Below, one piece after another: positions 11,897 to 24,308 of a stretch of 64,000 nucleotides of DNA. Made by a program: the position numbers and the translations under genes. The DNA lies in contig CP126196.1 of assembly GCA_030272155.1 (NCBI GenBank), forward strand, positions 1,736,001 through 1,800,000, written 5' to 3'. Each line of letters opens with the position of its first letter. Position 1 is the first letter of the stretch. A model generated the notes under the pieces. The model did no database searches. It was given only the letters and a program-made list of their open reading frames with translations, and was not told where the DNA came from. Origin of the DNA: Tetradesmus obliquus. Its lineage: Eukaryota; Chlorophyta; Chlorophyceae; Sphaeropleales; Scenedesmaceae.

Positions 11897-13973
11897 GGTG
11901 CTGTCTGCTGGTTTGAACGGATGTAGAAGGGATGTAAAATTGCCGGCAGTTGAGTAGCCAAAACAGCGTGTCAAGTCGTGTACACGTATTCTTGTTGACA
12001 ATGCACAGCTTGACAGCGGGATGGATGGCACAACCTGATGGAGCTGTCAACCTCGCTTACCGGTGTTATGTGAGGAAGCAGAGCGTGAACAAACAAAACG
12101 TACAATCAATTGTATATTTATATATACAAATGCATTTATCAATAGCGATTGATGTGGTTGGCCACAGTCACTCTGTACAGTATCACCAGCCCGTGTACTG
12201 CCTGCAGGCACCTGGTGCTGGTATCGGCGCGTTCAGCAACTTGCAGCCGATCCACCAGCACATACATTATTTAACGTCAAACTTCAACAGTCAGAAGAAC
12301 CAGGGATGGCATGCAATGGCAGTTCAGGCCGCCAAACAGGGTCAAGCCTTTGGCACGTGCACGTTGCATCCGGCGCCAACACAGGCAGTTTGCTACAGTA
12401 GCTGCATTGGGCATAGTACAGCATAGACTGCATGCATACATAGCATATGCTAGACAATTTTGCAGCTCGGCATCGTGCCGGTCAGCAATTGTTGATACCA
12501 AAATCAAAGGCTAGGGTTGTTGTGCTGCCTGTGACCTTATCTTGTGGGTTTGTCAGGCCTACGGCACCTGCATGTGAGAGGGCCTGCTGCATGTCCCTAA
12601 CTTGATGCCAAGCTGTGCAGCTGAATGAGCCGCTGTCACTGTGAGCCTGGCGGGATACACGCAACACACTTGCTGATGCCTGTGCAGCATTCCGACTGCT
12701 GAGTCAGCGCCTTGCACCTATTGGCCTGAGGGCGCCACCACCACCACAACTGCAACAAAGGACAACAAGCTCTCTCACGGCCGTGACTTGCTGAGAGCAC
12801 AACGGCGGGAAGCTGGTCACCAGCTGTGACAGTGTCACAGAATGGGCACAGCTAACAGAGCGGTGTCCAGTGCTGGCTGGACATATACCAGTTGCCCAAT
12901 TCAACAACTCAGCACAAATAGGAACAGGCTGCTGTAAGTTGTGCCGCAGCTGGCTGCTGTTGCCGCGCTTGCAATGTGCTTCACTCATGTGCTGCTTGCC
13001 AGCCGTGCAGCATGCATGTGCTCTAAGCAAGAGAACACTGCCTGTCAGGTGGCCCATTGCGCACCAGTATGTGCGGGTTTGCACTCCACGCCACCATGGC
13101 ACGTACATGCGCTTGCAAAAGGCCAACAGCCGAACAGCAGCTGCTACAGCTGTGCATGCAGCCTAGGTAAGGGCCGACGCGCAGCATCCGGACTAGATGA
13201 TGCAGCCAGAGCATGAGGTCGCTGCACCTTCCTTCATTGCCAGCTCGCAACACTGGCCTAAACAATGCACTATCCACTGTGTGTGAATGCAGCTCAGCAT
13301 TTCAAGTAGTCCACCAGTCATGCCATCAGCTTACAAACCATGTGTAGGCCGGCATCAGCTGCATTGGCAAATTGAACAGCAGCTGTTGCCCTGCGAGTGC
13401 CACCCACACCGGGGCCTGTACTCTGAGCAAACATATCACCAAACGCAAGCTGCTGCTGACTGGCTGATCACTGGCCCTCACCTGAGAATGTTCAAGTAAC
13501 ACTGGCATGGGTCTCTGACTTACACCTTACCAGGAGCAAGCTTGCTGCCTCTTTCCACAGCTGCTAGCAGTGAGCTAGGTGCTGTGAGTAAAGCCACCAG
13601 GCTAGTCGTGCCGCCAGCTGTGCAAGACCCTCCTTTATCAGACGTCCAATCATAATATACCAGATGGTATGAACTTAGGAAACCACCCGAGTCGAGGGCT
13701 GTGCAGAGATGAAACTTTGACAGCAGCAGTCCCCAGTTGTCATGCAGGGTGAGCATGGGTGGCTGCAGGAATGCTTTGGCATTCCAGTGTCCAAAAAAAG
13801 GCACAAGAGTCGAATCAAGGAGTGCGGGTATCCCCGAGCCCTTGAACGACATCAAGTAGCGTGGTTTAGGGCACCCGCCGGCCATTTTCGCAACCTGGCT
13901 TTCCCCCCGCCCAGCGCCTGACTAGCCCTCTTTTCTTGCTGCTGGTGGCGTGCTTATTTGAAAAAGCGTCACC
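11897..13973. other. 2-kb region without a recognised gene
   Basis: This lies between the SPEF1-like gene (-) and RPS5 (+). The best open frame is on the minus strand from 13885 down to about 13526: it begins MAGGCPKPRYLMSF and ends at a good donor (GTAAGG), so it could be the first exon of an unknown gene divergent from RPS5. I could not connect it in phase to a second exon and its product matches no family I know. A second minus-strand frame (13126-12704) is also unrecognisable. Treat this as promoter plus possible non-coding or lineage-specific transcript. Confidence 0.3.
12111..12128. promoter_or_regulatory. AT-rich near-palindrome, possible SPEF1-like promoter element
   Basis: An 18-base run of almost pure A/T, TGTATATTTATATATACA, stands out in otherwise GC-rich DNA. 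It lies about 215 bases upstream of the SPEF1-like start codon. It could serve as a TATA-type element, but its function is inferred from composition and position alone. Confidence 0.2.
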
Positions 13974-16891
13974 ATGGCGGGCGCACCAGTCGACGTGAAG
14001 CTGTTTGGCAAGTGGAGCTTTGAGGACATCGAGGTAAGACTGTCAGGAAAGTTTATTTGAGATATCTGATCTTGCTGGTAGTATCAGTTTTGCTAAAGCT
14101 GCACCATGGCCGCCCAGGGGTGTCAGGACGCGCTTGCAGGCATCACTAGTGGAGGCTTGCTGCTTTCTCCGCTGGTAGCTGATCAGCTGCACACGGCTGC
14201 TGTTTGTAGGTCAGCGACATTGCTCTGGAGGACTACATCGCTGTGAAGCCCAAGTTCGCAGTCTATGTGCCACACACAGCAGGCCGCTACCAGAAGCGGC
14301 GCTTCCGCAAGGCCCTGTGCCCCATTGTGGAGAGGTAAGACGAGCAGGCTGCTCAGTGGGTGGGTTGGGGGCTGCAGCATCCCCCCCAGCTCGAACTGGC
14401 AGCAGCTGAGCTACACTGGTGCAGCAGCAAGGGCAGCAGCAGCACCCGCAGCAGCATGCTGAATCAAAGCCTTGTTCTGCTGCTTCTTCTCTTGTTTGTT
14501 TGCAGGCTGACCAACTCCATCATGATGCACGGCCGCAACAACGGAAAGAAGCTGATGGCTGTGAGTAGCTGGCACTGGTGTTTTGGGGATTTGCAGTTTG
14601 GGGAGCAGCAGCAGCAGGCGGATGCAACACAGCAACAGCAACAGCTTTGGCAGCAGAAGCAGTGGCAGAGGCCGCAGCACCCGGCAGTATGCGAGAAGCT
14701 GCCACCACAGCATGCGCAACGGATCAGCTGTGGCGTCGGCTCTTGGCGCCGTCATGTCGCGGTGCAGCCTTCGCGGTGCAGCTGTCGCGACGCTGCAGCG
14801 CAGCGTGCTTGCAGCTTATGCACATGCTGCAAGCACCGTGGCTGGCATGCGCCATGCGCAGCAGCGCTGTTCGTACCTGTGGCTCCCTGTGCTGGTGCAG
14901 CACATGGCAGCAGCTGCTGCTGGTAGCGAGACGCAGCACAGCTAGTGGTGTGCACTGTGCAGCTGCAGGATGGCAAGCGCAGCACCGCCACAGCACATGT
15001 GCTGCTGCCGGGCTGTAGTGTGTTAGGCAGGCAGTTTCAGCAGCAGTGCTTGCCAGCAGAGTGGCCAGCAGAGGCATGCTGTGGGGGCTGAGAAGCAATC
15101 TAAACAAATGATTGCCAAGCATGGCAGCAGCAGCCAGCAGCAGCGGGCAGTGATCAAGGATGGCGTCGCAGAAGGCTGCATCAGCCAAGCAACTGGCAGA
15201 GCGCTGCCATTTGATTGTGCTTTGCAGCAGCAGTAGCAGCAGCGGCGACGGCACAGCGGCAGCAGCAGTGGGCTTGCAGCTTTGCTAGCAGTGGCAGCAG
15301 CAGTGGGCTTGCAGCTTTGCTAGCAGCAGCAGCTGTAGTATGTGCAGCAGTATGTGCAGCATATCACTCAGCAGTGCTGCACAGGGCGGGCAGCAGCTGG
15401 CTGGCAGCGGCACCAGCGCAACAGCAGAGGGGCTCGTTTCTAAATTTTGCCTGCTTCAGCCACGCTGCAGCGCGTGCTGGCTGTGTGGTGTCGTCCTCTC
15501 CCATGGCTGCATGTGTGCACCTGTGCTCTGCAGCAATACACAATGGCCGGACTCGCCAGCTGCATGATACACACATACGCATGATGCGAATGCCACCGTA
15601 CAAGGCTTCCGGATCGCACTGCTCTGCACATTGTACTTGGCTGCGGCGTCAGGCTGACCTTGCTGCTGCTGCTGCTGCTGCTATTGCTTCTGTCTGCAGG
15701 TGCGCATTGTGGAGCACGCGTTTGACATCATCCACCTGCTCACCGACCAGAACCCCATCCAGATTGTGGTGGACGCCATCATCAACAGGTGCGGCAGCGG
15801 GACACAGCTTGGGACACATGCCTGCGGCCATTCATTGGGACACAGCTGGGCCGTCGGGCAGACACAGCAGCGGGTGGGGGCAGTCCTGTAGATTGACGGG
15901 GCGTGCAGCAGCAGCAGCAGCATGGGACGTGCAGCAGGAGCTTTTGAGCTGACCGGCGGATGCAGCAGGACAGCAGGCCTGAGACACGGTCGCTGAGGTT
16001 GCAGGCTTCGAGCGCAGCTGGTGACGCGCGCTTTTTGGGAAGTCTGCATGCTCACAGCTGCAGCATCGGGCAAGCAGCCGTGACGGCTGTGATTGTGTCA
16101 AGCCAGCGGCAGCAGCAGCAGTGGTGCTGGCAGGGTTGGGGCAGCAATGCTACAGCAACAGCTAATCGTAATCTGGTGACATAGTGCAGCGCATCAAGGC
16201 GCGAGGCCCCCTGCCAATGTGCCTGATCCGGCCTGGCATCCCTGCTGCTGCTTGCTCTCCATTGCTGCTGCAATGCACACATTTGCGGCAGCCCCGCTAG
16301 TGTCCTGCTGACTCTGCTTGCCTTGCTGCTGCTTGCTCCTCCATTGCTGCTTCAATTCACATCCGCAGCGGCCCCCGTGAGGACGCCACCCGCATTGGCT
16401 CTGCCGGTGTGGTGAGGCGCCAGGCGGTGGATATCTCTCCGCTGCGCCGCGTGAACCAGGCCATCTGGCTGCTGACCACTGGCGCGCGCGAGGCGGCCTT
16501 CCGCAACGTGAAGACCATCAGCGAGTGCCTGGCTGACGAGCTCATGAACGCGGCCAAGGGCTCCAGCAACAGCTACGCCATCAAGAAGAAGGGTGAGGCG
16601 CGGCGCTGCCTATGTCGATTGTTGATTGTAAAACATTGTTGATTGTAAAAAAGGACGACTTAATTGTAGTAATGCACAGCTGCGCGCCTTGATTGTTTGT
16701 TTGCACGAGATGATGATGTGTTTGTGCACGAGACAGCAGTGCCCTTCACAGCCGCAGCTGCAGGGGTGCCCGCTACGGCTTTTCAACTCCCCGGCACACA
16801 CACTCACCTGCTGTTTGCCGCTGCTGCTTGCTTTTATCTTTTCTCCCTGCCTGCAGACGAGATTGAGCGCGTGGCCAAGGCCAACCGTTAA
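13974..16891 (+). CDS. RPS5: 40S ribosomal protein S5 (uS7)
   Basis: The predicted protein (195 aa) is cytosolic ribosomal protein S5 (uS7), which binds the 3' major domain of 18S rRNA in the head of the small subunit near the E site. Exons: 13974-14033, 14210-14334, 14506-14560, 15700-15788, 16369-16592, 16857-16891. The sequence is recognisable along its whole length: [111 protein letters not shown] and the C-terminal VAKANR. Length and start match the eukaryotic family. Intron 3 is long (1.14 kb), contains a tandem duplication near 15270-15335 and ends in a (CTG)n tract. Intron 5 carries two TGTAA motifs (16627 and 16644). The normal TGTAA is 122 bases after the stop. Confidence 0.98.
15270..15335. 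repeat. tandem duplication in RPS5 intron 3
   Basis: The block GTGGGCTTGCAGCTTTGCTA occurs twice in direct tandem, about 35 bases apart, between CAG microsatellites. It is intronic. Confidence 0.8.
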
Positions 16892-18605
16892 GCGGCTGCT
16901 GCTGGCGCTATGGTCACCTGCCTATCGCCCTGCATGCAGCAGCAACAGCAGCAGCGGCTGCTGCAGCTGCTGCGCCTGGTGGAAATGTGTCGGGGTTGAT
17001 TCAGTGTGGCGGTGTAACCACTTATCACGTTTGACGGTGTCTTGAGACTTGAACTGGGACCGTAGTCATACGCTATGCTGCCATTAGCTTGCCTGACTAG
17101 GTGCTACAGTGGAACCTAAAGCATGCAGTTGCTTACCATTGTTCGCATGCGGGTCGCAACGTGCGAGCGCAGACTGCACTGGTCGTCATGACGTTGCAAC
17201 ACATGTGTTGTACAACCAAACAACTGTGCCTGTTTCAACACTACATGGCTGCACGTTGCAAGCCCTGAAAACCAGTGAAGCCGCCATGCCATGCAGTTGC
17301 ATGATGCAACTCCAAGTTCCTGGCGGCCTGATACTTTCGTGCTGGATACCAAGTCAGCAACAGAGTGGGCAGGGCGCTGTCCTAACACTGCCACGCACGC
17401 GCCGCACAGGTTCATAACTTTTGGTGACCAGGATGCGTACATGGTTGCTGTTGTATATGGTCAAACTGAACCATGCCGCCGCACATCACACCGTTACACC
17501 CATGCCCAGTATGACGACTCGACTGAGTTGCAGGTCACACACTACAATCAACATGCAACATCATGCTGCCTGCATGCGCAGCATTGCATGAGAAGCCTGC
17601 TCAGTCAGCATGCCCTGCCAGGGCACCTGCTGACCACAGGCCTGTCATGGAGTGGTGTAGGGTTTTGCAACCTACATCCTAAACCCAAACCCTGGGCCTA
17701 GGTTCACTCTGTTTTTGAAAGGCCAGCCATGCACGCTGCAGCACCTACAGCTGAGAGCCCTGGCATGCCACAGATGCTCTGAAAACGGCCCCAACTTGCC
17801 CCTCAGGGAACAAGCAGTTGGAGACGTTGCATTTGAACCTGACAGAGGGCCGCACGACCAGGTACTACTGCAAAATAACCTAGTAGGTCCCGCAAGTTTG
17901 TGGCAGCAGCACCACAGCTGGTCGCTGACACCACAGCAAGGTGACAACAAAAGAACATGCACGCCCAGCTGCGCCACCCACCAAAGGTTTGCTTGCTGCG
18001 TCATGATTCATGATGCTCCTGATGCTGTGCAGCCAGAGCAGTTCCGCAACGTTATAGATGTGCTGATGCGCCAGGACTAATATCAAGACATCGCATAATA
18101 CATCTTCCGATGGTTATGCTAAGAACGCTAAGGGTGGCTGCAGAGTAGCAGCACAGCAACGCAACCTGTGAACATGCAAACCCAGTGCATCCCAGCGACA
18201 CATGCACATGCTTTGTCTGCAGCAAACTGCTGCTGCAGATGCATGTTGATTGTTGCGTGTTTGTTGCTCACAAGGAACAGCAAGCCAGATGAAATAGGTT
18301 ACTAGTACATGCAGCAACACCGTGGGTTTGCCTGGCATGTACTGCAGGAAGTACCAGTGGATCAGTACATGCACAGACAGTCTGCCAGCTGGCATTGCAC
18401 ACGTCATTGGGCATCAGCAACGTCCCCTCCCCATCCCAGAAAAAAAACTATAAAAAGGAACACATAACTGCTTGAAGTGTCTGTGACAGACGCAGAACTG
18501 TCTCAGAAGTGTGTTCAACAGACCAGCCTTGCAAACTCAAAGGAGACAATCAGCGCACATGGATGCCATGGCTGCTGCTGCTACTGCTGCACTGCAGCTT
18601 GCGCC
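16892..18605. other. intergenic region between RPS5 and the TSP3-repeat gene
   Basis: This 1.7-kb convergent interval holds the 3' UTRs of RPS5 (+) and of the TSP3-repeat gene (-). A minus-strand TGTAA (plus-strand TTACA) occurs near 17494. Open frames in it are short and unrecognisable, and I see no other feature. Confidence 0.4.
17013..17017 (+). terminator. polyadenylation signal TGTAA
   Basis: This is the first TGTAA after the RPS5 stop, 122 bases downstream, at the typical distance. Confidence 0.6.
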
Positions 18606-19243
18606 TCAGTCGTCGTTGTCATTGTCATTGTCGTCAAAGCCGCCGTCATCGTTGTCATTGTCGTCGTCAGGCTCAGCACCTGCAGCGCACACCAGGTCAA
18701 CACATTTGCGGGTGGCGCTCTGCTGCGATGTTCAGCACAGCGCAGGCGCTGCAGGATGCAGCCGGCTCCATGGCACGCATGCCAATGCCATATGCTGGCT
18801 GCCAGTCTTGCGTTTGTCAAGGTGTTGCAAGTGTTGCAAGTGTTGCAAACACAGGTGTCTGCTCCGTGCATGCGCCGCATACGTATCAGCCTGCAAAAAC
18901 AAGCATAAAAGTACAGACGGCACCAGCGATCAAACCTGCGGCTGCCGCCCACCTGCATTGTTGTCCATTTCCTCCCAGTCGCCGCCACCCGCCTCGTTGT
19001 CATTGTCATTGTCATTGTCATCTGGGATGCCGTCCCTGTCATCGTCGTTGTCAAAGCTGTCTGGGACGCCGTCCCCGTCAGCGTTGAAGTCGCCCGGGAC
19101 ACCGTCATTGTCGTTGTCAACCTCGTCAGGGATGCCGTCCCCGTCATCGTCATTGTCGATGTTGTCGGGGATGCCGTCACCGTCCTGGTCATGTGTGCCG
19201 TCACACTGCTCCGGATCTGGCCCTGAAGGCGCCACACGCCCAT

Positions 19244-19301
<58 letters not shown>

Positions 19302-21915
19302 CAGCAGCAGGAAGGCCGTCAGCTGTGTGGCTGTTGTGGAGGTGCAGCTCCTGTCACCTAGGCGAACCAAACAGTTCGAGCAGCAGCCTACAATGCTGCC
19401 CTCAGCGACTGCTGCTTGTGCACGACCAAGTGTCTGCTGCGCTGCCTGCTCCTGCCCCTGCGGCTGCGCCTGTCTGCTGCTGCCCCTGCCATCTTGCAGG
19501 CCGTGCTCACCCGCGTTGTTGTCCATGGGCGTCCACTCGCCCCGCCCCTCCAGCTCCTCCAGCTGCTGCTGCTCACGCAGCTGGCGCTCGTACTCGTCCT
19601 CATCCCTGCGGCAGCAGCAGCAGCAGCAGCAGGAGCAGCAGTGCGCCACCCATTAGCAGAAGGCGATCTCAAGCAGCCTATTTCACCCGTTGCTTCCTAG
19701 TGTCTTGTCTTAAAGCACCATGTCAGAGTCCACTTCGAATCAGCTGCTTCAACCCCTTTGCAAAACATCTGCTTGCAGAATGCAGCGTTGCTGCTGTCAG
19801 TGCATTTGTGAAAGGGTTGTCCGGTTGTACAGCAACCAAAGTCAACCAACAACTGAAGTACAGAAGACTGCCAGTACATGCTTGCACTTGTCCACTGGCC
19901 CCATGCTGCCAGCGCCACTGCTGCTGCTGCTGCTGCAGTGCAACTGCAGTAGGGGTTACATGATGCAAAGCCAGTGCACATCCCAAGCAACAGCCAGTGG
20001 CAGTGCAAACTCGCACCTGCCCATGCGCCCCATGCCGCCACCGCCGCCGAACCCTCCGCCGCCCATCCTGCCAGCACCAGCGCCGCTGCCGCCCACCACC
20101 AGCTTCTTGAACAGCCCGCCAATTAGTACACACTACCCCTGGCTCCATGCTGCCACCACCGCTGCTGCTGCTGATGGCAGTGCAACTCCAATTAGGGCCG
20201 CATCCCAAACAAAAGCTAGTGGCAGTACAAAACCGCACCTGCCCATGCGACCCATGCCGCCGCCGCCGCCAAACCCTCCGCCGCCAATCCTGCCAGCACC
20301 AGCGCTAGCAGCGCCAGCGCCGCTGCCACCCACCACCAGCTTCTTGAACATCCCGCCGATGGCATGGCTCAGGCCGTGGCTCCTGCCGCCAGGCTGCACT
20401 GCATGGCCGCCTGCTGCTGCTGCTGCTGCTGCCGCGGGGCGGTGCTGCTGCTGCTGCGGGCGCGCTGCTGCTGCTGGGCGGGGCGCAGCTGTTGTAAACA
20501 ACAAACAACAGCAAGCGAAGTGCAGTGAACCAGGAATGAGGAGGAGTTGGTGAGGAAGAGTTCAGCATGGGATGTGATGCCGCACCGCTTCAGGTGCCAG
20601 ATTTGCGTGTTGCTGCCACAGCCACATGCATGCTGGATGGTCCGGAGCATGGAGCAACTTCTTCTGCTTTGACTTGCATCTTACAAGCACTGCAGACCAC
20701 GGTACACACCAGCGGCATTGATGCCACATCTACTGCTGCAGCACCAACCATGTGCACCGTCTGCCATGCTGTCACATCTTCCCCTCAACAACTAAAAAAG
20801 GAAGCCGTGCAATCTCGTGACTGCTGTGCTGCGTGCCGCCCTGCCCCACCTTTGCAGCGCACGATCTTGGCCAGCAGCAGTGAGGCCTCAGGCAGCTCGT
20901 GCACTGCGCTGACCGCCTGCCAGCGCGCAGAGCCGTCAGGCCTGAACGTCTGCAGCAGCAGCAGCAGCAGCAGCAGCAGCCACCGCACACATGGTATCAG
21001 CAGCAAATTGCACAGCACGCAAACTGACTGCCTGCACAGCGGCCACAGCCAACACTACGCGATTGCGCATGTCACATATCAGTCTGTGTCTGGATGGTTG
21101 AGCCGGCGGCAGTCAGTGCGCAACACATGCTGGCACTGCAGGATTCAGCTTTGGGGTTTGAAACAGGGGTTCAAGCGGGTCTGCTGCCTGCAGGGCTCAC
21201 CTGGATGTAGATGTCGGCGTTGCTGGGCACGCCTGCTGTACCGAGCAGCGCTGCAGCCACATCATCTGCGCAGCGGGTGCGATAGCAGGCGGCTTGATTG
21301 TACAGTTACACCATGGAAAGATGAGCATGCTGAGTGGGCACGAGCAGGTCTACGGAGGGTGGCAGCAACCAGCGCATGCTAGAGGCAGGACACGATGATG
21401 AGGCTTAACTAGCGAGGAGCTGGGTACTGCAGCACACGTGTGGTGTACCATATGCGGAGCAGTTGCCAGCGCGGTGCTGAGGTGCTGTTAACATGTAGTT
21501 TGCAGAGTTTTTTTAGCTTGTGAAGCAGATGTATGTAGTAGAAGTGGGTGTCGAAACACTGCTCTGTAACTGGCCTCACCTGCACTGGCCACCTCCACAT
21601 CTATCTCTGGTGCTGCATCAGGCACCTCATCCACAATGTTGTCCACTGCACAGCACACATACAGCGGCATGACAGACACCCGTTTAGGTTTGGTAGGGAA
21701 AGAGCTCCTGCCGCTGTTCCTGCTGCTGCTGTTTCTGTTGCTAGTGGTGGTGGTGGTGGTGGTTGTGCTGTTGCTGGTCCTGCTGCTGCTGCTGGTGGTG
21801 GTGGTGGGGCCAAGGACACGGAGCCCAGCAGGTCAACATTGCGATGGCTACAATGTGACAAAACGGCGGTCAACGTATTCTCACCTACAAGGTACTTGAC
21901 CGTGCGCAGCGCCAT
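18606..21915 (-). CDS. thrombospondin type 3 repeat, Asp-rich putative Ca2+-binding protein
   Basis: Exons in reading order: 21915-21885, 21645-21580, 21265-21201, 20949-20850, 20488-20239, 19605-19511, 19222-18953, 18679-18606. The phase-consistent product is 316 aa. Residues about 203-292 are a run of thrombospondin type 3-like calcium-binding repeats, for example DQDGDGIPDNIDNDDDGDG and NADGDGVPDSFDND, followed by a very acidic Asp/Asn tail. Before these are a Gln/Glu helix (DEYERQLREQQQLEELEG) and a Gly/Met-rich segment (GGMFKKLVVGGSG, then GGGGFGGGGGMGRMGR). The N-terminal 85 residues are an unrecognised globular segment. I see no signal peptide, so an extracellular location like that of animal TSP3 proteins is not supported. 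The Gly-rich exon (20488-20239) has an extra downstream copy at 20122-20017 that the model skips because it lacks a usable acceptor. Confidence 0.78.
20017..20122 (-). pseudogene. duplicate copy of the Gly-rich exon, apparently unused
   Basis: This segment repeats the exon that starts GGMFKKLVVGG (active copy 20239-20355) with few changes, here as GGLFKKLVVGG. It is followed by the same donor and a similar downstream intron (shared block including the CTGCTG stretch). It has no AG acceptor in a compatible phase: the nearest upstream AG would read into a TAA. The full model is phase-consistent without it. It is either a dead duplicate or a rarely used alternative exon. Confidence 0.6.
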
Positions 21916-23552
21916 GCCGCAGAATGGGCGTGGACACTTACAGGTGCACACTCAGCAAGGGCACAGAGAATTTCGGGACCCAGATCAGCTCCAACAGCAG
22001 CAGGTCAAAGACGAGACAACGTAGTAATGCTGTTTATCTCCTGCTGTAGGTGTTGCGGTGTCGATAGCAGCGCAGGCACTGAGAGCAAACCTCACGCCCT
22101 GTGGCTGAGGCAGCAAGTAGCACGACAGGATTCGGAACATATCAGAATAAAATTGCAAATACCAATGTGTTACTCGGACGCATGCAAAGGTTGGAGATAT
22201 TCAGAACAAGTGACAGTGCCCCTGCTAACGGTTGAGTCACCCACTGGGCCAGCTCCACGCACGCTGGCATGTGACAAGCAAGCTGAGACCACCAGTTCGG
22301 CAGTACAAAAACATGATCCATCATCTTTGCGCTGTATCCGATGCGCCGTGATCCACCAGTGATGGCAGGCCAGCTTACTACTCTCAGTCACTGAATGCAG
22401 TGACTGCACTGAGAGCAAGGCACATGCAGGCTGTGCAGGCATGGGCGCACCTGACGACCGACACCACTCCATATGCTATGTTATATGCTGATGTTGGCAC
22501 AGTACACAACAAATCAAGCAAGCTGTGTGCACACTCACGGCTGAGCCCTTACTATTGAGTGTCACACTAACGTCACACTACACCACGGTGTTTGTTGTTG
22601 AACAACCAGGGTGATGGCCCCTTGCCAGGATGATGAGCAGCCCGGGGACACCAATTATCACACCTGATGTACTGCCAACACCAATGACATGAATCCTCTT
22701 GTGTGATGCCAGAAATCTCAGCCCGCAGCCCGCCACATCCCCACGCAATGGGCATGCGCTTGCATGCATCCAGCATCTGCTGGTCAAGGCGCATCCATGA
22801 GACCCACGAAACAGGTGCCGACGAACCCACTGCTCAGAGCTGGAGCACTAGCTCTCTATATCGCATCAGCAAGCTGTTGCCAGGCTGGCGCCTACACGCG
22901 AGCAGTGCCAATAAGCACCGCTGCAACCCACTGGACACCCCTCCCCCCACTCATCAATGCTTCACTTCTCACTCGGCTGCCAACTGTGCACCTGCCATTT
23001 ATTGCCAGTGGCTGCACACCTGCAGCATGCGCCGCGGCAGCTGGCTGCAGCTGCTGCTGTATACAGCGCTCTGCGTGCAGCGCAGCCTGTGCGCCTGCCG
23101 CTTACTGCCAGTGCCTGCACCTCGGCACGCTCCCTGCTGGCTGGATGCGTATGCTAGTGCATGCGCCAAGCAGCTAGCGCTGGGCTGCTCCCGCATATTG
23201 GTATGATCCCGCATATTGGTATGATGCTGCAAATCTATCATCTACTGCAATTTAAAGGCACAGTTGATGTGGCTTTGCAGTGCCAATCTATGACTGCACA
23301 CACCCCACACCATGCCAGCAGGCAGCAGCGCGGCAGTGCGACCCACTTGCCCATGCTGCTGCTCTCAACTGCAAAACTCGCGTTGCCATCCCAAACAACC
23401 AAATATGCGAGTCATCGGCGGTCAGCAGCAAAGGCACTCTTGCCGCATGTGCTGCTGAACAATAGGCGTATACAGACAGAATATGCAATGATAGTACTGT
23501 ATGCCTGCATCGGTGATCGGTTGATGACAGTACAAGCACATCAGCGCGCCGC
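21916..23552. other. intergenic region downstream of RF3
   Basis: No coding segment was recognised in these 1.6 kb. The stretch lies between the 3' end of RF3 (-) and the 5' end of the TSP3-repeat gene (-), so it must hold the RF3 3' UTR and the promoter of the TSP3-repeat gene. A short perfect direct repeat (CCCGCATATTGGTATGAT, twice) is at about 23190-23225. No minus-strand TGTAA occurs before about 21937. Confidence 0.4.
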
Positions 23553-24112
23553 CTAGCTTTCGGGTGGCAGCGCAAATGCACTCAGCTCTCCCAGCTTCTC
23601 GCCTTGCTCTGCAATGACCTGGTTGAACGCAAACTCGTTCCTGCAAGAAGCAGACACCAAAACGGGAGGACACAGGGGTGCAGGTGCAGAGTCAGCAGTG
23701 ATGTTGAGCAGGAACGAGGTCAAAAGGCAAAGGACCTGGTTGAACGCAAACTCGTTCCTGCAGGAGCAGCGGCAGTGTAACAAGAGGACACAGCTGTGCA
23801 GGTGCACAGTCAGCAATGACGCCCGGCAGCAGCAACGCAAGAAAGCAGGTGACCAAAACAAACACGGACGCATTATACACAGCAAGACAACAGCCAGCCC
23901 ACAGCAACTGCCACGCACATACGCGCTCACACAAACACACACACCTGAACAGCAGCACCGGCCGCCCATACGCGTCCTTGACCACTGTGGTGTTGAACAT
24001 GCGCCCCGCGCGCTCCACTGCCGGCCAGCCGCCCAGCACCCAGCGCGCCACACAGAAGCTGAGCGGCTCCAGGCTGGTGTCAACACCGTACTCGTCCTGC
24101 AGCAGCAGCAGC

Positions 24113-24158
<46 letters not shown>

Positions 24159-24274
24159 GCGAGGGCGGCAGCAGCAACAGCAGTGTTTGTGCCGCATGGG
24201 GTATGCTGGGCAGCAGCAGAAGCTGAGCGGCTCCAGGCTGGTGTGCACATAATACTCGTCCAGCAGCTGCTGCT

Positions 24275-24308
<34 letters not shown>

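Noticed and set aside
12704-13126. 140-codon minus-strand frame as a gene
   Set aside because: There is no recognisable family, no clear splice context, and the composition is like other non-coding DNA here.
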